A program made the position numbers and the translations under genes. Under the pieces are notes generated by a model. That model made no database searches. It saw only the letters and a list, made by a program, of their open reading frames with translations, and was not told the origin of the DNA. From Pseudomonadota bacterium (GTDB lineage Bacteria > Pseudomonadota > Alphaproteobacteria > Rhizobiales > Xanthobacteraceae), in contig JAFAFP010000213.1 of assembly GCA_023423415.1 (NCBI GenBank), positions 1 to 47,979 on the forward strand: DNA of 47,979 bases, given 5' to 3'. Of this stretch, positions 25,991 to 35,226 are shown piece after piece (within the stretch, counting starts at the first letter, position 1; the number at the start of each line of letters is the position of its first letter).

Positions 25991-26247
25991 GTTCGTTTGC
26001 GCTCCACAAAGGTCATGAGCCGACCAAAAGTCTCGAAATTGCCGGGCTCGAAATCGTCGTCCGAGATTTCAATGCCAAGCCGTTCGTCGAGAAAGTTCGT
26101 GAGTTCGAGGATGCCGAGCGAGTCGATCGCGCCGCCATCCAACAATGGCGTTGAATCATCGATTGGTTTGCCGGACAGACCTGGGAAACGCTGTCGCAGA
26201 TAATCGGCCACCAGGTTTTTGATATCGATCGTGTCGGGGGACAACAT
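25987..26247 (-). CDS. Acyl carrier protein
   Basis: An 86-residue carrier protein. The phosphopantetheine Ser43 is in GGAIDSLGILEL; helix I (IKNLVADYLRQRF) and the acidic helix III (EISDDDFEPGNFETF) are as expected. The start at 26247 has ccggag upstream and begins the usual N-terminus; the 19 residues before it in frame are not coding. It starts 14 bases after the GNAT stop and overlaps the ligase gene by four bases. It is a dedicated carrier, not the housekeeping AcpP: no fatty-acid synthase genes are adjacent. Confidence 0.92.
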   Translation of the reverse strand: MLSPDTIDIKNLVADYLRQRFPGLSGKPIDDSTPLLDGGAIDSLGILELTNFLDERLGIEISDDDFEPGNFETFGRLMTFVERKRT

Positions 26248-26261
26248 AATTACTCCGGTCA

Positions 26262-27110
26262 TCAGATTTGAAGGAAGACGTATTCGGAATAGGTCAGATC
26301 GCATTGCGGCGGAGCAGATTTGCCCTTGAAAAATGCGGGGGGCAGACGCTGTGTGAAGATGCCGCCCGGAATGCGCTCCTGGCGATCAGCGTTCATGGCG
26401 ACCAGAACGATTTTTCTACGCAGCAGGAAGCGCGCAATGGCCGGCATATGCGACGTCACTACGGCGCGATTCTCGGCGTAGATGAGACGTGCGACGTTGA
26501 TCCCGCGTCGGGTTGTCCTGGAAAAGATCAGCGGGTGTAGGGCATTACCGTCCCACAGCGCGGCGGCAATGCAACCAGCGGCGGCGTGCTCTTCAAGCAT
26601 GGACAGGATCGGAGGATCGAGAGTATCCGGCGCCAGCTTGTGCAGCGGCACAACATGAGACTCTCCGGTTCTCCCGATCGCCAGCCAAGGCAGCACGAAG
26701 ATCAGAGTGCCTTCGGTCCAGCTACGAAATCCTAATCGGCCGATCATCGCTCGTACCGGTGCGGTTGGCGTCAGGTCGGTATAGATGGTGGCTTCATTGG
26801 CCACGATCTTCTGCAGCATGCGCGGTCCGCGCCAGCGATGCTCCGGGTCGATGTACCAGCTCGACAGGTTGACGATTGGCGTTGTGACATTGCCGAGCCG
26901 CTGACGCGTGCTGGGAATCGTCAGGATGACGCCGACGTCACGCCCCTCCGCCTCGAGGAGATAGGCCGCGCGTGCGGTCGGATCGCCAGCCCCGTAGCGC
27001 TTGAGACGGTCCAGATTGGCAATCCAGGACGCGCGCGACGTGCTCGGAAAACCGCGCGACAGCACAGGCAGAGTCTCGTCCAGCGATTGAAAGCCGACAG
27101 GCCGCAGCAT
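26262..27110 (-). CDS. GNAT-like acyltransferase, first gene of the carrier-protein operon
   Basis: A 282-residue soluble protein that I read as a GNAT-fold acyltransferase. The N-terminal half has SFG-like beta strands, the central strand VNLSSWYIDPEHRWRGPRML with a divergent R-x-R-G-P acyl-CoA loop, and a following helix TDLTPTAPVRAMIGRLGFR. The C-terminal half may be a second, degenerate GNAT lobe (RGINVARLIYAENRA). Start at 27110 is supported by ggcggag upstream; longer reading upstream is a shadow of the ccr gene. It is divergent from ccr with 231 bases between. Likely donor is the acyl group on the ACP, the acceptor unknown. Confidence 0.72.
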   Translation of the reverse strand: MLRPVGFQSLDETLPVLSRGFPSTSRASWIANLDRLKRYGAGDPTARAAYLLEAEGRDVGVILTIPSTRQRLGNVTTPIVNLSSWYIDPEHRWRGPRMLQKIVANEATIYTDLTPTAPVRAMIGRLGFRSWTEGTLIFVLPWLAIGRTGESHVVPLHKLAPDTLDPPILSMLEEHAAAGCIAAALWDGNALHPLIFSRTTRRGINVARLIYAENRAVVTSHMPAIARFLLRRKIVLVAMNADRQERIPGGIFTQRLPPAFFKGKSAPPQCDLTYSEYVFLQI

Positions 27111-27341
27111 GGCGCTCCGCCAATTTGAAACATCATCTGATTTGGCGTTTGTCGGGCGTAAGAATTGAGAAAAGGCATAAACCAGCGGCGCGCGCGACAT
27201 CCTGCCGCGGCATTTCACCCTGCCATTTCGCCGCACCCTCGGTGGAACACACAACCTAAAGGCGCTGCAATCGCTGTTGCGGCGCAACATGGACTGCGTC
27301 ACAATTGCGCTCGATCGTCCGTCAAGCCGGAGGCCAATACC

Positions 27342-28610
27342 ATGACAGCCGTCGCCAAACTCAAGGCAGTCAAGGACCTGTATTCCGTTGGTGAAATCCC
27401 TCCGCTCGGGCATGTGCCCAAGGAGATGTATGCCTGGGCCATCCGACAGGAGCGGCACGGCCCGCCTGAAGATTCCATGCAGATCGAAGTCGTGCCGACC
27501 TGGCCGATCGGCGAGGACGAGGTGCTCGTTTTCGTGATGGCAGCCGGTGTCAACTACAACGGCGTCTGGGCGGGGCTCGGCCAGCCGATCTCCCCCTTCA
27601 ACGTGCACAAACATCCGTTCCATGTCGCGGGCTCGGATGCATCGGGTGTGATCTGGGCCATCGGTTCGAAAGTGAAGCGCTGGAAAGTCGGCGATGAAGT
27701 CATCGTCCATTGCAATCAGGACGATGGCGATGACGAGGAATGCAATGGCGGCGATCCGCTGCTGTCACCGTCGCAGCGCATCTGGGGCTACGAGACGCCG
27801 GATGGTTCGTTCGCGCAATTCTGCCGGGTCCAGTCGCGCCAGCTCATGCCCAAGCCGTCGCATCTCTCGTGGGAAGAAGCGGCCTGCTATACGCTGACGC
27901 TCGCGACCGCCTATCGCATGCTATTCGGTCATGCGCCGCATACGCTGAAGCCCGGCGACAATGTCCTGGTCTGGGGCGCATCCGGCGGGCTTGGAGTGTT
28001 CGGTGTGCAACTGTGCGCGGCGTCGGGCGCCAATGCGATCGGCGTGATCTCGGACGAGACCAAGCGCGATTACGTGCTCGGTCTGGGCGCCAAGGGTGTG
28101 ATCAACCGCAAGGACTTCAAATGCTGGGGCCAGATGCCCACGGTGAACACGCCGGAATATAACGAATGGGTGAAGGAAGCCCGCAAGTTCGGCAAGGCGA
28201 TCTGGGATGTCACCGGCAAACGTGACGTCGATATCGTGTTCGAGCATCCCGGCGAGGCGACATTCCCGGTCTCGTGTCTCGTCGTGAAGCGTGGCGGCAT
28301 GGTGGTGTTCTGCGCCGGTACATCGGGCTTCAACATTACCTTCGACGCACGTTATGTGTGGATGCGGCAGAAGCGCATTCAGGGTTCGCATTTCGCGCAC
28401 CTCAAACAGGCCAGCGCCGCCAATCAATTTGTGATGGATCGCCGGATCGATCCCTGCATGGGTGAGGTGTTTCCGTGGGACAAGATCCCCGCGGCGCATC
28501 AACTGATGTGGAAGAACCTGCACAAGCCCGGCAACATGGCGGTGCTGGTCAGCGCGCCGCGCGCCGGCTTGCGCAACCTCGATGATACGATCGAAGCGGC
28601 CGGTGGCTGA
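27342..28610 (+). CDS. ccr: Crotonyl-CoA carboxylase/reductase
   Basis: A 422-residue MDR-superfamily enzyme. It reduces crotonyl-CoA with NADPH while carboxylating it to (2S)-ethylmalonyl-CoA, the hallmark step of the ethylmalonyl-CoA pathway. Diagnostic features are MAAGVNYNGVWAGLGQPISP, HVAGSDASGVIWAIG, the QRIWGYETPDGSFAQF loop, the nucleotide-binding VWGASGGLGVFGVQL, and the RIQGSHFAHLKQA segment with a candidate CO2-binding His. The start at 27342 has ccggagg upstream. No catalytic zinc cysteines of alcohol dehydrogenases are present, as expected. Its 3' end is followed by repeat copy 3. Confidence 0.95.
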   Translation: MTAVAKLKAVKDLYSVGEIPPLGHVPKEMYAWAIRQERHGPPEDSMQIEVVPTWPIGEDEVLVFVMAAGVNYNGVWAGLGQPISPFNVHKHPFHVAGSDASGVIWAIGSKVKRWKVGDEVIVHCNQDDGDDEECNGGDPLLSPSQRIWGYETPDGSFAQFCRVQSRQLMPKPSHLSWEEAACYTLTLATAYRMLFGHAPHTLKPGDNVLVWGASGGLGVFGVQLCAASGANAIGVISDETKRDYVLGLGAKGVINRKDFKCWGQMPTVNTPEYNEWVKEARKFGKAIWDVTGKRDVDIVFEHPGEATFPVSCLVVKRGGMVVFCAGTSGFNITFDARYVWMRQKRIQGSHFAHLKQASAANQFVMDRRIDPCMGEVFPWDKIPAAHQLMWKNLHKPGNMAVLVSAPRAGLRNLDDTIEAAGG

Positions 28611-28616
28611 TGACAT

Positions 28617-28722
28617 GAGCGCCGTTCGGGCTTTGGTGGAATCGAAGCCGGCGCTCTCGTTGTTCGTTCTGACGCGTTTTCTCCATGCGAACCCGGACGC
28701 GGTTCGGTCAAAAATGCTCTAG
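28617..28722. repeat. Dispersed two-hairpin intergenic repeat, copy 3
   Basis: Gagcgccg (28617-28624) pairs with cggcgctc (28649-28656) around a ggctttggtgg/atcgaagcc stem; a gcgttttctccatgcgaac segment then leads to gctctag (28716-28722). The core of hairpin A is degenerate compared with copy 1. The CTA at 28719-28721 is, on the minus strand, the TAG stop of the YihY gene. The copy lies between the convergent ccr and yihY genes. Confidence 0.75.
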
Positions 28723-29585
28723 GCCGTCGTTTGCGCAGCGGCGGCCTTTCTTCGACTGCGCATCTTCAGGATCATCGCATTCAGGTTGCCACCGTAAAGA
28801 AAGATTGAAGCGGTGAAATACAAGAACACCAGTGCGATCATCGGCGAAGCAAGGCCGGCGTAGTAAACCGAATAGGTGAAAGCGAAGTCGGCGAGATAGC
28901 GGCCGAAGATGATGCCTGCAATGAGCCACAATCCCAGCGTCGCCAGAATGCCGGGGAGGATTTCGCGCCATCGCCTTTTGCCGGCCGGTAGCCATTTGTG
29001 GACGATCACGAGCGGGACGATCAACAGGACCGTCGCGATGGCCAGCCGCACGAATGTTACGACGTCACCGAACGGCGCGAGCGCCGGGAAGCGACGGACC
29101 AGAGCCGTCCAGATCAGCGGCGCCAGCAGCACGAGAAACGACAGCGCCAGCATGCCGATGGCAGCGAGGATCACATAGCCGATCGATTCGATCCGCAGCA
29201 ACCACATCGGTCGGGTCTCGATCACCATATAGGCGCGGTTCAATCCGATGCGCAGGCTCTCGATGCCGCTCGAGGCAAAGTACAGCGCCAGCAACGCGCC
29301 GACGGTCAGGACTTGCCCGTGAGCGCCGACCAGAACATTGTGGATTTCCCGCGAGATCGGCCCGGCCACTTCCTCCGGCCAGGCCTCGAGCAGGAGATTG
29401 GCAGCCTCGTCGGCCAGATTCTCCGAGCCGATGATGCCGGCCAGTGCTGTCAGGACGAGAAAGAACGGGAAGAGCGCCATCAGGCTCGACAGCGCAATAT
29501 GGCTTGCAATCGCCCAGCCGTCGTCCCTGTTGAATTGCCAGAAGGCATCCACAGCGATGCGCCATATCGTTTTCAGAAGCCGCAA
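28719..29585 (-). CDS. YihY/virulence factor BrkB family membrane protein
   Basis: A 288-residue integral membrane protein with about six helices. The family pattern is clear: N-terminal AVDAFWQFNRDDGWAIASHI with the Asp-Asp turn, ALSSLMALFPFFLVLTALAG, YFASSGIESLRIGLNRAY, and late FAFTYSVYYAGLASPMIALVFLYF. These proteins are of uncertain transport or envelope function; the old ribonuclease BN name is incorrect. The start is a TTG (29585) with ggggaaagcaac upstream; no in-frame ATG precedes residue 36. The stop overlaps the terminal TAG of repeat copy 3. Confidence 0.9.
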   Translation of the reverse strand: MRLLKTIWRIAVDAFWQFNRDDGWAIASHIALSSLMALFPFFLVLTALAGIIGSENLADEAANLLLEAWPEEVAGPISREIHNVLVGAHGQVLTVGALLALYFASSGIESLRIGLNRAYMVIETRPMWLLRIESIGYVILAAIGMLALSFLVLLAPLIWTALVRRFPALAPFGDVVTFVRLAIATVLLIVPLVIVHKWLPAGKRRWREILPGILATLGLWLIAGIIFGRYLADFAFTYSVYYAGLASPMIALVFLYFTASIFLYGGNLNAMILKMRSRRKAAAAQTTA

Positions 29586-29675
29586 GTTGCTTTCCCCGCG
29601 CGATGGTTCAGCAGCGACATAGGCAAATGCTGGCTGTCCCTCAAGAGCGTCAATGAACTCCCAGCTTGTGGAAAG

Positions 29676-31718
29676 TCAGGCCGCTTGCACCTGATCGAGG
29701 AATTGCCGGACCTGCACATCAAGCCCCTCGGCTTCCTGCGCCAGGGCATCCGCGAGCGATCGGACATCAGCCGCCGTGGCACGTGTCTCAATCGACGCTG
29801 TCGCAACGCGGCTCATGGCATCCGCGCCACTGCAGGCTTCTTTTGATGCGCTGTTCACGCTTTCGGCAATGATGGCGACGGCAGAATTCTGTTGTCCGAC
29901 GGTGGATGCGACGCTCGCCGCCATCGCCGACATGTTCTCGATGATGCCGTTGACCTGTGCAATCGCCCGTGTGGCGTCAGCGGTCGCAGACTGGATCGCA
30001 CCGATCTGACACGCGATCTCTTCGGTTGCGTGCGCGGTCTGGCTGGCCAGGGATTTGACTTCCGACGCAACCACGGCGAAGCCGCGACCGGCTTCGCCGG
30101 CGCGCGCCGCTTCAATCGTCGCATTCAACGCGAGCAGGTTGGTCTGTCCGGCGATGGACTGGATGAGATTGATGACTTCGCCGATCCGCGTTGCCGCCTG
30201 GGCAAGGTCGGACATGGTTGCGCTGGTGCGTCGCGCTTCTGCGACGGCCCGTGCGGCGACGTCGGTCGATTTCTCGGCCTGATTGGCGATCTCGCCGATC
30301 GAGGCTGCAAGCTCCTCGACCGAGCCTGCGGCGGCGGTGACATTGCCGGATGCGGCGAGCACACGATTTTCCGCCGTGCGGGCTTCGGAGGACATGTCAT
30401 CGGCGGCGGCATTGAGGCGACTGGATGCGGATTCCAGCCGCTCCGCAGCCCCGCGCACCTTGCCGAGCACGGCATTGACCGAATGTTCGAAGCTTGTAAT
30501 CGTTTCCGCAATGGCTTGGCTACGAACCTCGCGTGAGCGGGCCGTTTCGCTTTGAGCCTGTGCCAGCTCTTCGCGCTCGATCATGGTGTCTCGAAACACC
30601 AGAACGGTGCGCGCCATATTTCCAATCTCGTGCCGGTCGCGGGTGGCAGGGATAGGCGCGGATGTATCGCCGCTGGCGAGCCGCGTCATCGCAACCGCCA
30701 ATCCATGCAGCGGCCGGGTGATGCTGCGTCCGATCAGCCAGCTCAGCGCCAATCCGAGCAGGACCGCCGTGAAGCCGACCGACAGAATGATCGTCCGTGT
30801 TCGGCTCTGCGAAGCGGAAAGCTGCGCGGCGTCGTGATCGGCGCCTTCGCGAGCCTTCTGAATGATCCGATCCGCAGCAGGCGTCATCTGCTGCATGTCG
30901 AGATCGATGACCCTGAGATTGGGGCGTAATGCGTCCGTGATCGCGGACCAGGCCGAGAAGGTGTCGGCGTAGGTCTTGACCCGTTTTTCAATATCCGCGC
31001 GTTGCTCGGCCGTCCCCTCGATATTCGCGGTGGTGTTAATGAAATTCTTGTACTCAGCAAAAAACAGGGTTTGTGACGTGCTGGTGGACTGGATGCGCTG
31101 CTCGGCCTCGTAACGGCGCATGATCAAAAGCGAGACGAGGAGCCTTTTTGCATCGGCGTCGCCGAGCCAGTCGATCTTGTCGTTGATGACACGTTCAACC
31201 GAGACACCGGTATCGTGCAGTTGACGCTGCAGACCTTCGCTATCGTTAAAGCCGAGATGCTGCTGGTCCTTGACGACATCGGCGAAGCGGCGCCGGACCT
31301 CTTTGAGGCGTCCTGGCAGCCATGACATGAGCAGGCGTTCATTTTCCGCAACGGATTGATCGATGACGGCAAGCTTTGCCAGTGCGAGCGCATTTGCGTT
31401 TTCGAACGCGTTGACGAGTTCATCGGAAGGATAGGCCGCAAAATCACGAGCGGTGATCCGCATACGGTCGATGGCTTCGTTGAAAGTATGGCTGGCTTCG
31501 GCAACCATCACCGCGCGACGATAGCGATCGAAGGCGTCACCGACCTCGCGTTCGCCGGAAATGAAGGATGCTCCATTGGCGATGAAGCCAACCACGGGGA
31601 TCAGCGCCAGAAGAATGATCCGTGAACGGACGGACAATGCCCGTAGCCAACGGGATGGTCGGAACCCCCGAAGCCACTTGAACGGCTGAAGACGGTTTGC
31701 GAAGGAAACGCTGACCAT
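29676..31718 (-). CDS. Methyl-accepting chemotaxis protein
   Basis: A 680-residue transmembrane chemoreceptor. TM1 is about 34-52 (IILLALIPVVGFIANGASFI), a roughly 260-residue all-helical periplasmic sensor follows, TM2 is TIILSVGFTAVLLGLALSWLIG, then HAMP (ITRPLHGLAVAMTRLASGD), and the signalling domain with the hairpin tip EVINLIQSIAGQTNLLALNA. The tip engages CheA and CheW. The periplasmic domain is unusually long and has no recognised ligand motif. No che genes are in the window, so it feeds a remote cluster. Divergent from the Mcd gene. Confidence 0.95.
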   Translation of the reverse strand: MVSVSFANRLQPFKWLRGFRPSRWLRALSVRSRIILLALIPVVGFIANGASFISGEREVGDAFDRYRRAVMVAEASHTFNEAIDRMRITARDFAAYPSDELVNAFENANALALAKLAVIDQSVAENERLLMSWLPGRLKEVRRRFADVVKDQQHLGFNDSEGLQRQLHDTGVSVERVINDKIDWLGDADAKRLLVSLLIMRRYEAEQRIQSTSTSQTLFFAEYKNFINTTANIEGTAEQRADIEKRVKTYADTFSAWSAITDALRPNLRVIDLDMQQMTPAADRIIQKAREGADHDAAQLSASQSRTRTIILSVGFTAVLLGLALSWLIGRSITRPLHGLAVAMTRLASGDTSAPIPATRDRHEIGNMARTVLVFRDTMIEREELAQAQSETARSREVRSQAIAETITSFEHSVNAVLGKVRGAAERLESASSRLNAAADDMSSEARTAENRVLAASGNVTAAAGSVEELAASIGEIANQAEKSTDVAARAVAEARRTSATMSDLAQAATRIGEVINLIQSIAGQTNLLALNATIEAARAGEAGRGFAVVASEVKSLASQTAHATEEIACQIGAIQSATADATRAIAQVNGIIENMSAMAASVASTVGQQNSAVAIIAESVNSASKEACSGADAMSRVATASIETRATAADVRSLADALAQEAEGLDVQVRQFLDQVQAA

Positions 31719-31870
31719 CGGTACGCCTGCGAATTGGGCGGCGCTAGGAAAGCCTCAAATGGTTAAATATTCAGATACCATGAGGTGGGCGCGCTCTGGT
31801 TGCTTTTGTGCGCCGCACCATTAATCTGAGCCCGAGGCTTTGAAGCCTGCTGGTGACTTCGGGGAGTGAC

Positions 31871-33547
31871 ATGACAGCCGCGCCGCAACGATCGGAAACG
31901 CTCAGCAATTTTGTACCCCAGGCCCAGGAGGCGGTGAGCGTCGCAGAGGCGTTGCTCTCTGATGCCATGATCCAGGTGCGAAAGCGTGTCGCGATCGAGG
32001 GTGATACGCTCGGGCGGCTGTTCGACCGCGAGCAACGCGCCACGCACGGCTTGGCCTGGCTTGCCACTTATGTCGAAGCGCTCCGCCAGCTTGTCGCTTA
32101 CGCCTCGCGCATGCAGGCAGAAGGCAAGTTCGGCGAGATCGAAGAGCTTCAGGTCCGCATTGGCTTCGGCGAGTACCTCGCGCAGATTTTCGGCGGTATT
32201 CCGATGAGCCAGGGCGAGATCCTGCGTCTCTCCGACCTCGGTTTGTCGCTTTCGGATGTTGCGGCACGCGTGACGCCCGTTTGCCAGTTGCTGATCGACA
32301 CCGGCAATACGGTGACGCGACGCGCGCGCCTTGCCGAATTGATCAATCATCATCACGAGCCGACCTACGGCAATGCCGGCCTCGACGAGACGCTGGAGGC
32401 GATTCGTGAGGAGATGCGGAAGTTTTCTGCAAGCGAAGTCGCACCTTATGCGCAGCAATGGCACCTGAAAAACGAATACATTCCGCTCGAGGTGATCACG
32501 CAGATGTCCGAACTCGGCGTGTTCGGACTGACCTTGCCGGAAGAATTCGGCGGCATGGCGCTTGGCAAGGAGTCCATGTGCGTGGTGTCGGAAGAATTGT
32601 CCCGCGGATACATCGGCGTCGGTTCGCTCGGCACGCGGTCGGAGATCGCGGCCGAACTGATCCTCGGCAGTGGCACGGAAGATCAGAAGCGCAAATGGCT
32701 GCCGCTGATCGCCTCCGGCGAAATCCTGCCGACGGCGGTCTTTACCGAGCCCAATACCGGCTCCGATCTGGCCTCGCTGAAAACGCGCGCCGTCCGCGAG
32801 GGCAATGTCTACAAGGTCTATGGCAACAAGACCTGGATTACCCATCCGGTGCGCGCCGACCTGATGACGCTGCTGGTGCGGACCGATCCCAAGCAGAGTG
32901 GTTATCGCGGCCTGTCGATGCTGCTGGCGGAAAAACCGCGCGGCGATGACGGCAATCCGTTTCCAGCGCCCGGTATGTCCGGCACCGAAATCGAGGTCCT
33001 CGGCTATCGCGGCATGAAGGAATACGAGATCGCGTTCGACGGGTTTGAGGTGAAGGCGGAAAATCTGCTCGGTGGTATCGAGGGTGCCGGCTTCAAGCAG
33101 TTGATGCAGACCTTCGAGGCGGCGCGCATCCAGACCGCTGCGCGCGCGATCGGCGTCGCGCAAGCGGCGATGGATCAGGGGCTTGCCTATGCGCAGCAGC
33201 GCTCGCAATTCGCGCGGCCGATCATTGAATTCCCGCGCGTGGCCGACAAGCTGGCCATGATGTCGGCTGAAATCCTGATTGCGCGCCAACTGACGTATTT
33301 TGCCGCACGGCAAAAGGATTCAGGACGGCGCTGCGACCTGGAAGCCGGCATGGCGAAGCTGCTTGCAGCGCGTGTGGCCTGGGCGGCGGCGGATAATGCG
33401 GTGCAGATTCACGGCGGTAACGGTTTTGCGCTCGAATTCCCGGCCTCGCGCATCCTGTGCGATGCACGCATCCTCAACATTTTCGAAGGCGCTGCGGAAA
33501 TTCAGGCGCAAGTCATCGCCCGCCGGCTTCTGGACGGAAGCAACTAA
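31871..33547 (+). CDS. mcd: (2S)-methylsuccinyl-CoA dehydrogenase
   Basis: A 558-residue acyl-CoA dehydrogenase with an N-terminal extension of about 165 residues, the distinguishing feature of Mcd. The extension contains DREQRATHGLAWLATYVEAL and FGEYLAQIFGGIPMSQGEI, typical of that clade. The FAD/acyl-CoA core has AVFTEPNTGSDLASLKTRAV, the YGNKTWITHPVRAD loop, and a C-terminal ARVAWAAADNAVQIHGGNGF. It oxidises (2S)-methylsuccinyl-CoA to mesaconyl-CoA in the ethylmalonyl-CoA pathway. Start at 31871 has ggggag; a GTG at 31853 is possible but less likely. Electrons would pass to EtfBA, encoded 1.7 kb downstream. Confidence 0.92.
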   Translation: MTAAPQRSETLSNFVPQAQEAVSVAEALLSDAMIQVRKRVAIEGDTLGRLFDREQRATHGLAWLATYVEALRQLVAYASRMQAEGKFGEIEELQVRIGFGEYLAQIFGGIPMSQGEILRLSDLGLSLSDVAARVTPVCQLLIDTGNTVTRRARLAELINHHHEPTYGNAGLDETLEAIREEMRKFSASEVAPYAQQWHLKNEYIPLEVITQMSELGVFGLTLPEEFGGMALGKESMCVVSEELSRGYIGVGSLGTRSEIAAELILGSGTEDQKRKWLPLIASGEILPTAVFTEPNTGSDLASLKTRAVREGNVYKVYGNKTWITHPVRADLMTLLVRTDPKQSGYRGLSMLLAEKPRGDDGNPFPAPGMSGTEIEVLGYRGMKEYEIAFDGFEVKAENLLGGIEGAGFKQLMQTFEAARIQTAARAIGVAQAAMDQGLAYAQQRSQFARPIIEFPRVADKLAMMSAEILIARQLTYFAARQKDSGRRCDLEAGMAKLLAARVAWAAADNAVQIHGGNGFALEFPASRILCDARILNIFEGAAEIQAQVIARRLLDGSN

Positions 33548-33695
33548 CGAGCGATCCGACGATGCAGACGCGACAAAGTGATCGTACGTCGTCTGCTCCA
33601 TCGCAGCAACCGATTGGCGTATTGCGCGTTGACGTCCGCAAGGCGAGTTGCCGGGCAAGGTGCCGCATGGCTGCTCGCAAGGAGGGAAATTTCAA

Positions 33696-34151
33696 ATGAC
33701 GTCAACAAAAAGCGTGAAAATAGGCCAGGGCGAATGGGTGGTGGTTTGCGACGGCAGCAAGGCCCTGTTTCTTCAAAATGCGGGGGATTCCAAGTTTCCA
33801 AATTTGCAAACGCGTGAAGTCTTCGAACAGAAGGTGCCGGCGACCAGCGAAATCGGCACCGATGCGCCCGGCCGTTCTCATTCATCGATCGGAAACGGGC
33901 GGTCCGCCGTTGAGCAGACCGATTTTCATACCCAGCAGGAAGACGAGTTCTTGCGGTCGATTCTTGCGAAAATCGATACGGCGGTGTTGGCCGGACAAAT
34001 GAAGTCGATCATTCTGGTGGCCCCGCCGCGTGCCATTGGCGTACTCCGGCAGAGCTATACGCATGCGCTGAAACAGGCTGTGCGCGAGGAAGTTCACAAG
34101 GACTACGTGAAGATGCCCGTCTATGAGATCGAGAAGCATCTCTCAGCCTGA
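33696..34151 (+). CDS. Host attachment family protein
   Basis: A 151-residue soluble protein of the family annotated as required for attachment to host cells (Host_attach, AtsE-like). Visible marks are GEWVVVCDGSKALFLQNAGD, the DAPGRSHSS motif, DFHTQQEDEFLRSIL and IILVAPPRAIGVLRQSY. The start at 33696 has ggaggg ten bases upstream; the 16 earlier in-frame residues are not coding. No secretion signal is seen, so a direct surface role is doubtful despite the family name. It follows mcd by 148 bases. Confidence 0.9.
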   Translation: MTSTKSVKIGQGEWVVVCDGSKALFLQNAGDSKFPNLQTREVFEQKVPATSEIGTDAPGRSHSSIGNGRSAVEQTDFHTQQEDEFLRSILAKIDTAVLAGQMKSIILVAPPRAIGVLRQSYTHALKQAVREEVHKDYVKMPVYEIEKHLSA

Positions 34152-34207
34152 TCAACACGGCGCTTCGGCCGGTGGTATCGCTACCGGCCGGGTGCTAAGA
34201 AGCCGGG

Positions 34208-34399
34208 ATGTCGAATATCTTCTATCACATGATCCCGTTCGCCATTGGCGCAGTCGCCGTGGTGCTGTTTCTTGGCCTTTACAACATGATGCGGGGCGGC
34301 TCGCCCCATCTGTCGCAGAAGCTGATGCGATTGCGGATCGTGCTTCAATTCGTGGCGCTGATCATTATCATGGCGGCCATCTGGATGATGGGGCGCTAG
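34208..34399 (+). CDS. Twin-transmembrane (HIG1-like) protein
   Basis: A 63-residue protein with two helices: MIPFAIGAVAVVLFLGLYNMM (8-28) and RIVLQFVALIIIMAAIWMM (43-61), joined by the basic/polar loop RGGSPHLSQKLMRL. The SQKLMRLRIVLQ loop is characteristic of the small HIG1-domain proteins widely present in alphaproteobacteria and related to respiratory complex IV factors. It sits between the host attachment gene and the cobalamin adenosyltransferase gene. Confidence 0.87.
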   Translation: MSNIFYHMIPFAIGAVAVVLFLGLYNMMRGGSPHLSQKLMRLRIVLQFVALIIIMAAIWMMGR

Positions 34400-34531
34400 T
34401 GCGATTCATCGGAACGTCAGAACCAAACCGCACCAGAATCAAAAGTTGCTCGTGTCCTTTTGTTTGCGACGCTCGTGTGAGAGATTGCGGCGCAAAGACA
34501 CGTGCATCGGAAACAGGACACTTGGACGCGA

Positions 34532-35116
34532 ATGGTTGTCCTCAATAAAATCTATACCCGGACCGGCGACGACGGCACGACCTCGCTCGGCTCCGGTGAG
34601 CGGCGCAAGAAATACGATCTGCGGGTCGCCGCTTACGGCACGCTCGACGAAGCCAATGCGGCGATCGGCATCGTGCGCCTGCATACGGCAGACGACCCGG
34701 TTCTCGACCCGGCGCTTTCCCGCATTCAGAACGATATCTTCGACGTCGAGGCCGATCTCTGCATTCTCGATGACGCCAAGGGCAAGGGGCCGGGTGGCTC
34801 CAAGCTGAATGTGACCGGTAAGCAGGTGGCCTGGATCGAGCAGCAGATCGACGCCCTGAACGAGGGGCTGGCGCCGCTGCGGTCCTTCATTCTGCCGGGA
34901 GGCACGCCAGCGGCCGCCTATCTGCATCTGGCGCGGACGATGTGCCGCCGCGCCGAGCGACTGATGATCGAACTGCGGGATCAGCCGGGGGAGGCCGTGA
35001 CGCCGGAAGCCATTCAATATGTGAACCGGCTGTCGGATTTCCTGTTCGTCGCCGGTCGCCATGCCAACGACAAGGGCGAGAAAGATGTGCTCTGGCAGCC
35101 AGGATTGAACCGTTGA
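34532..35116 (+). CDS. pduO: Cob(I)alamin adenosyltransferase, PduO type
   Basis: A 194-residue corrinoid adenosyltransferase. The N-terminal IYTRTGDDGTTSLGSGERR loop binds ATP, DEANAAIG and the C-terminal helices TMCRRAERLMIEL and YVNRLSDFLFVAGR complete the PduO signature. It converts reduced cobalamin to adenosylcobalamin, the cofactor of the ethylmalonyl-CoA mutase encoded 12 kb away. The start at 34532 begins the usual N-terminus; the ten residues before it are not conserved-looking. The ribosome site is weak. Confidence 0.93.
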   Translation: MVVLNKIYTRTGDDGTTSLGSGERRKKYDLRVAAYGTLDEANAAIGIVRLHTADDPVLDPALSRIQNDIFDVEADLCILDDAKGKGPGGSKLNVTGKQVAWIEQQIDALNEGLAPLRSFILPGGTPAAAYLHLARTMCRRAERLMIELRDQPGEAVTPEAIQYVNRLSDFLFVAGRHANDKGEKDVLWQPGLNR

Positions 35117-35226
35117 TCGGTGTGTCCGGCGCAGATTTTGAGGGGGCGTGCGAGATGGCGGCTTACTGAAGGTGCGCCGGATGGGCGCCTGGCGGCGCTC
35201 CTTTGATTGACGGACCAGCCATGCCG

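Noticed and set aside
23140..27110. Exosortase A/PEP-CTERM gene set
   Set aside because: The ligase, ACP and decarboxylase resemble members of such sets, but there is no exosortase, PEP-CTERM protein, polymerase or glycosyltransferase in the window.
31763..33313. Long minus-strand open reading frame (516 codons) antisense to the methylsuccinyl-CoA dehydrogenase gene
   Set aside because: It lies wholly over a gene with clear family motifs, has His/Arg-rich low-information composition and no ribosome site. It is a GC-codon shadow.
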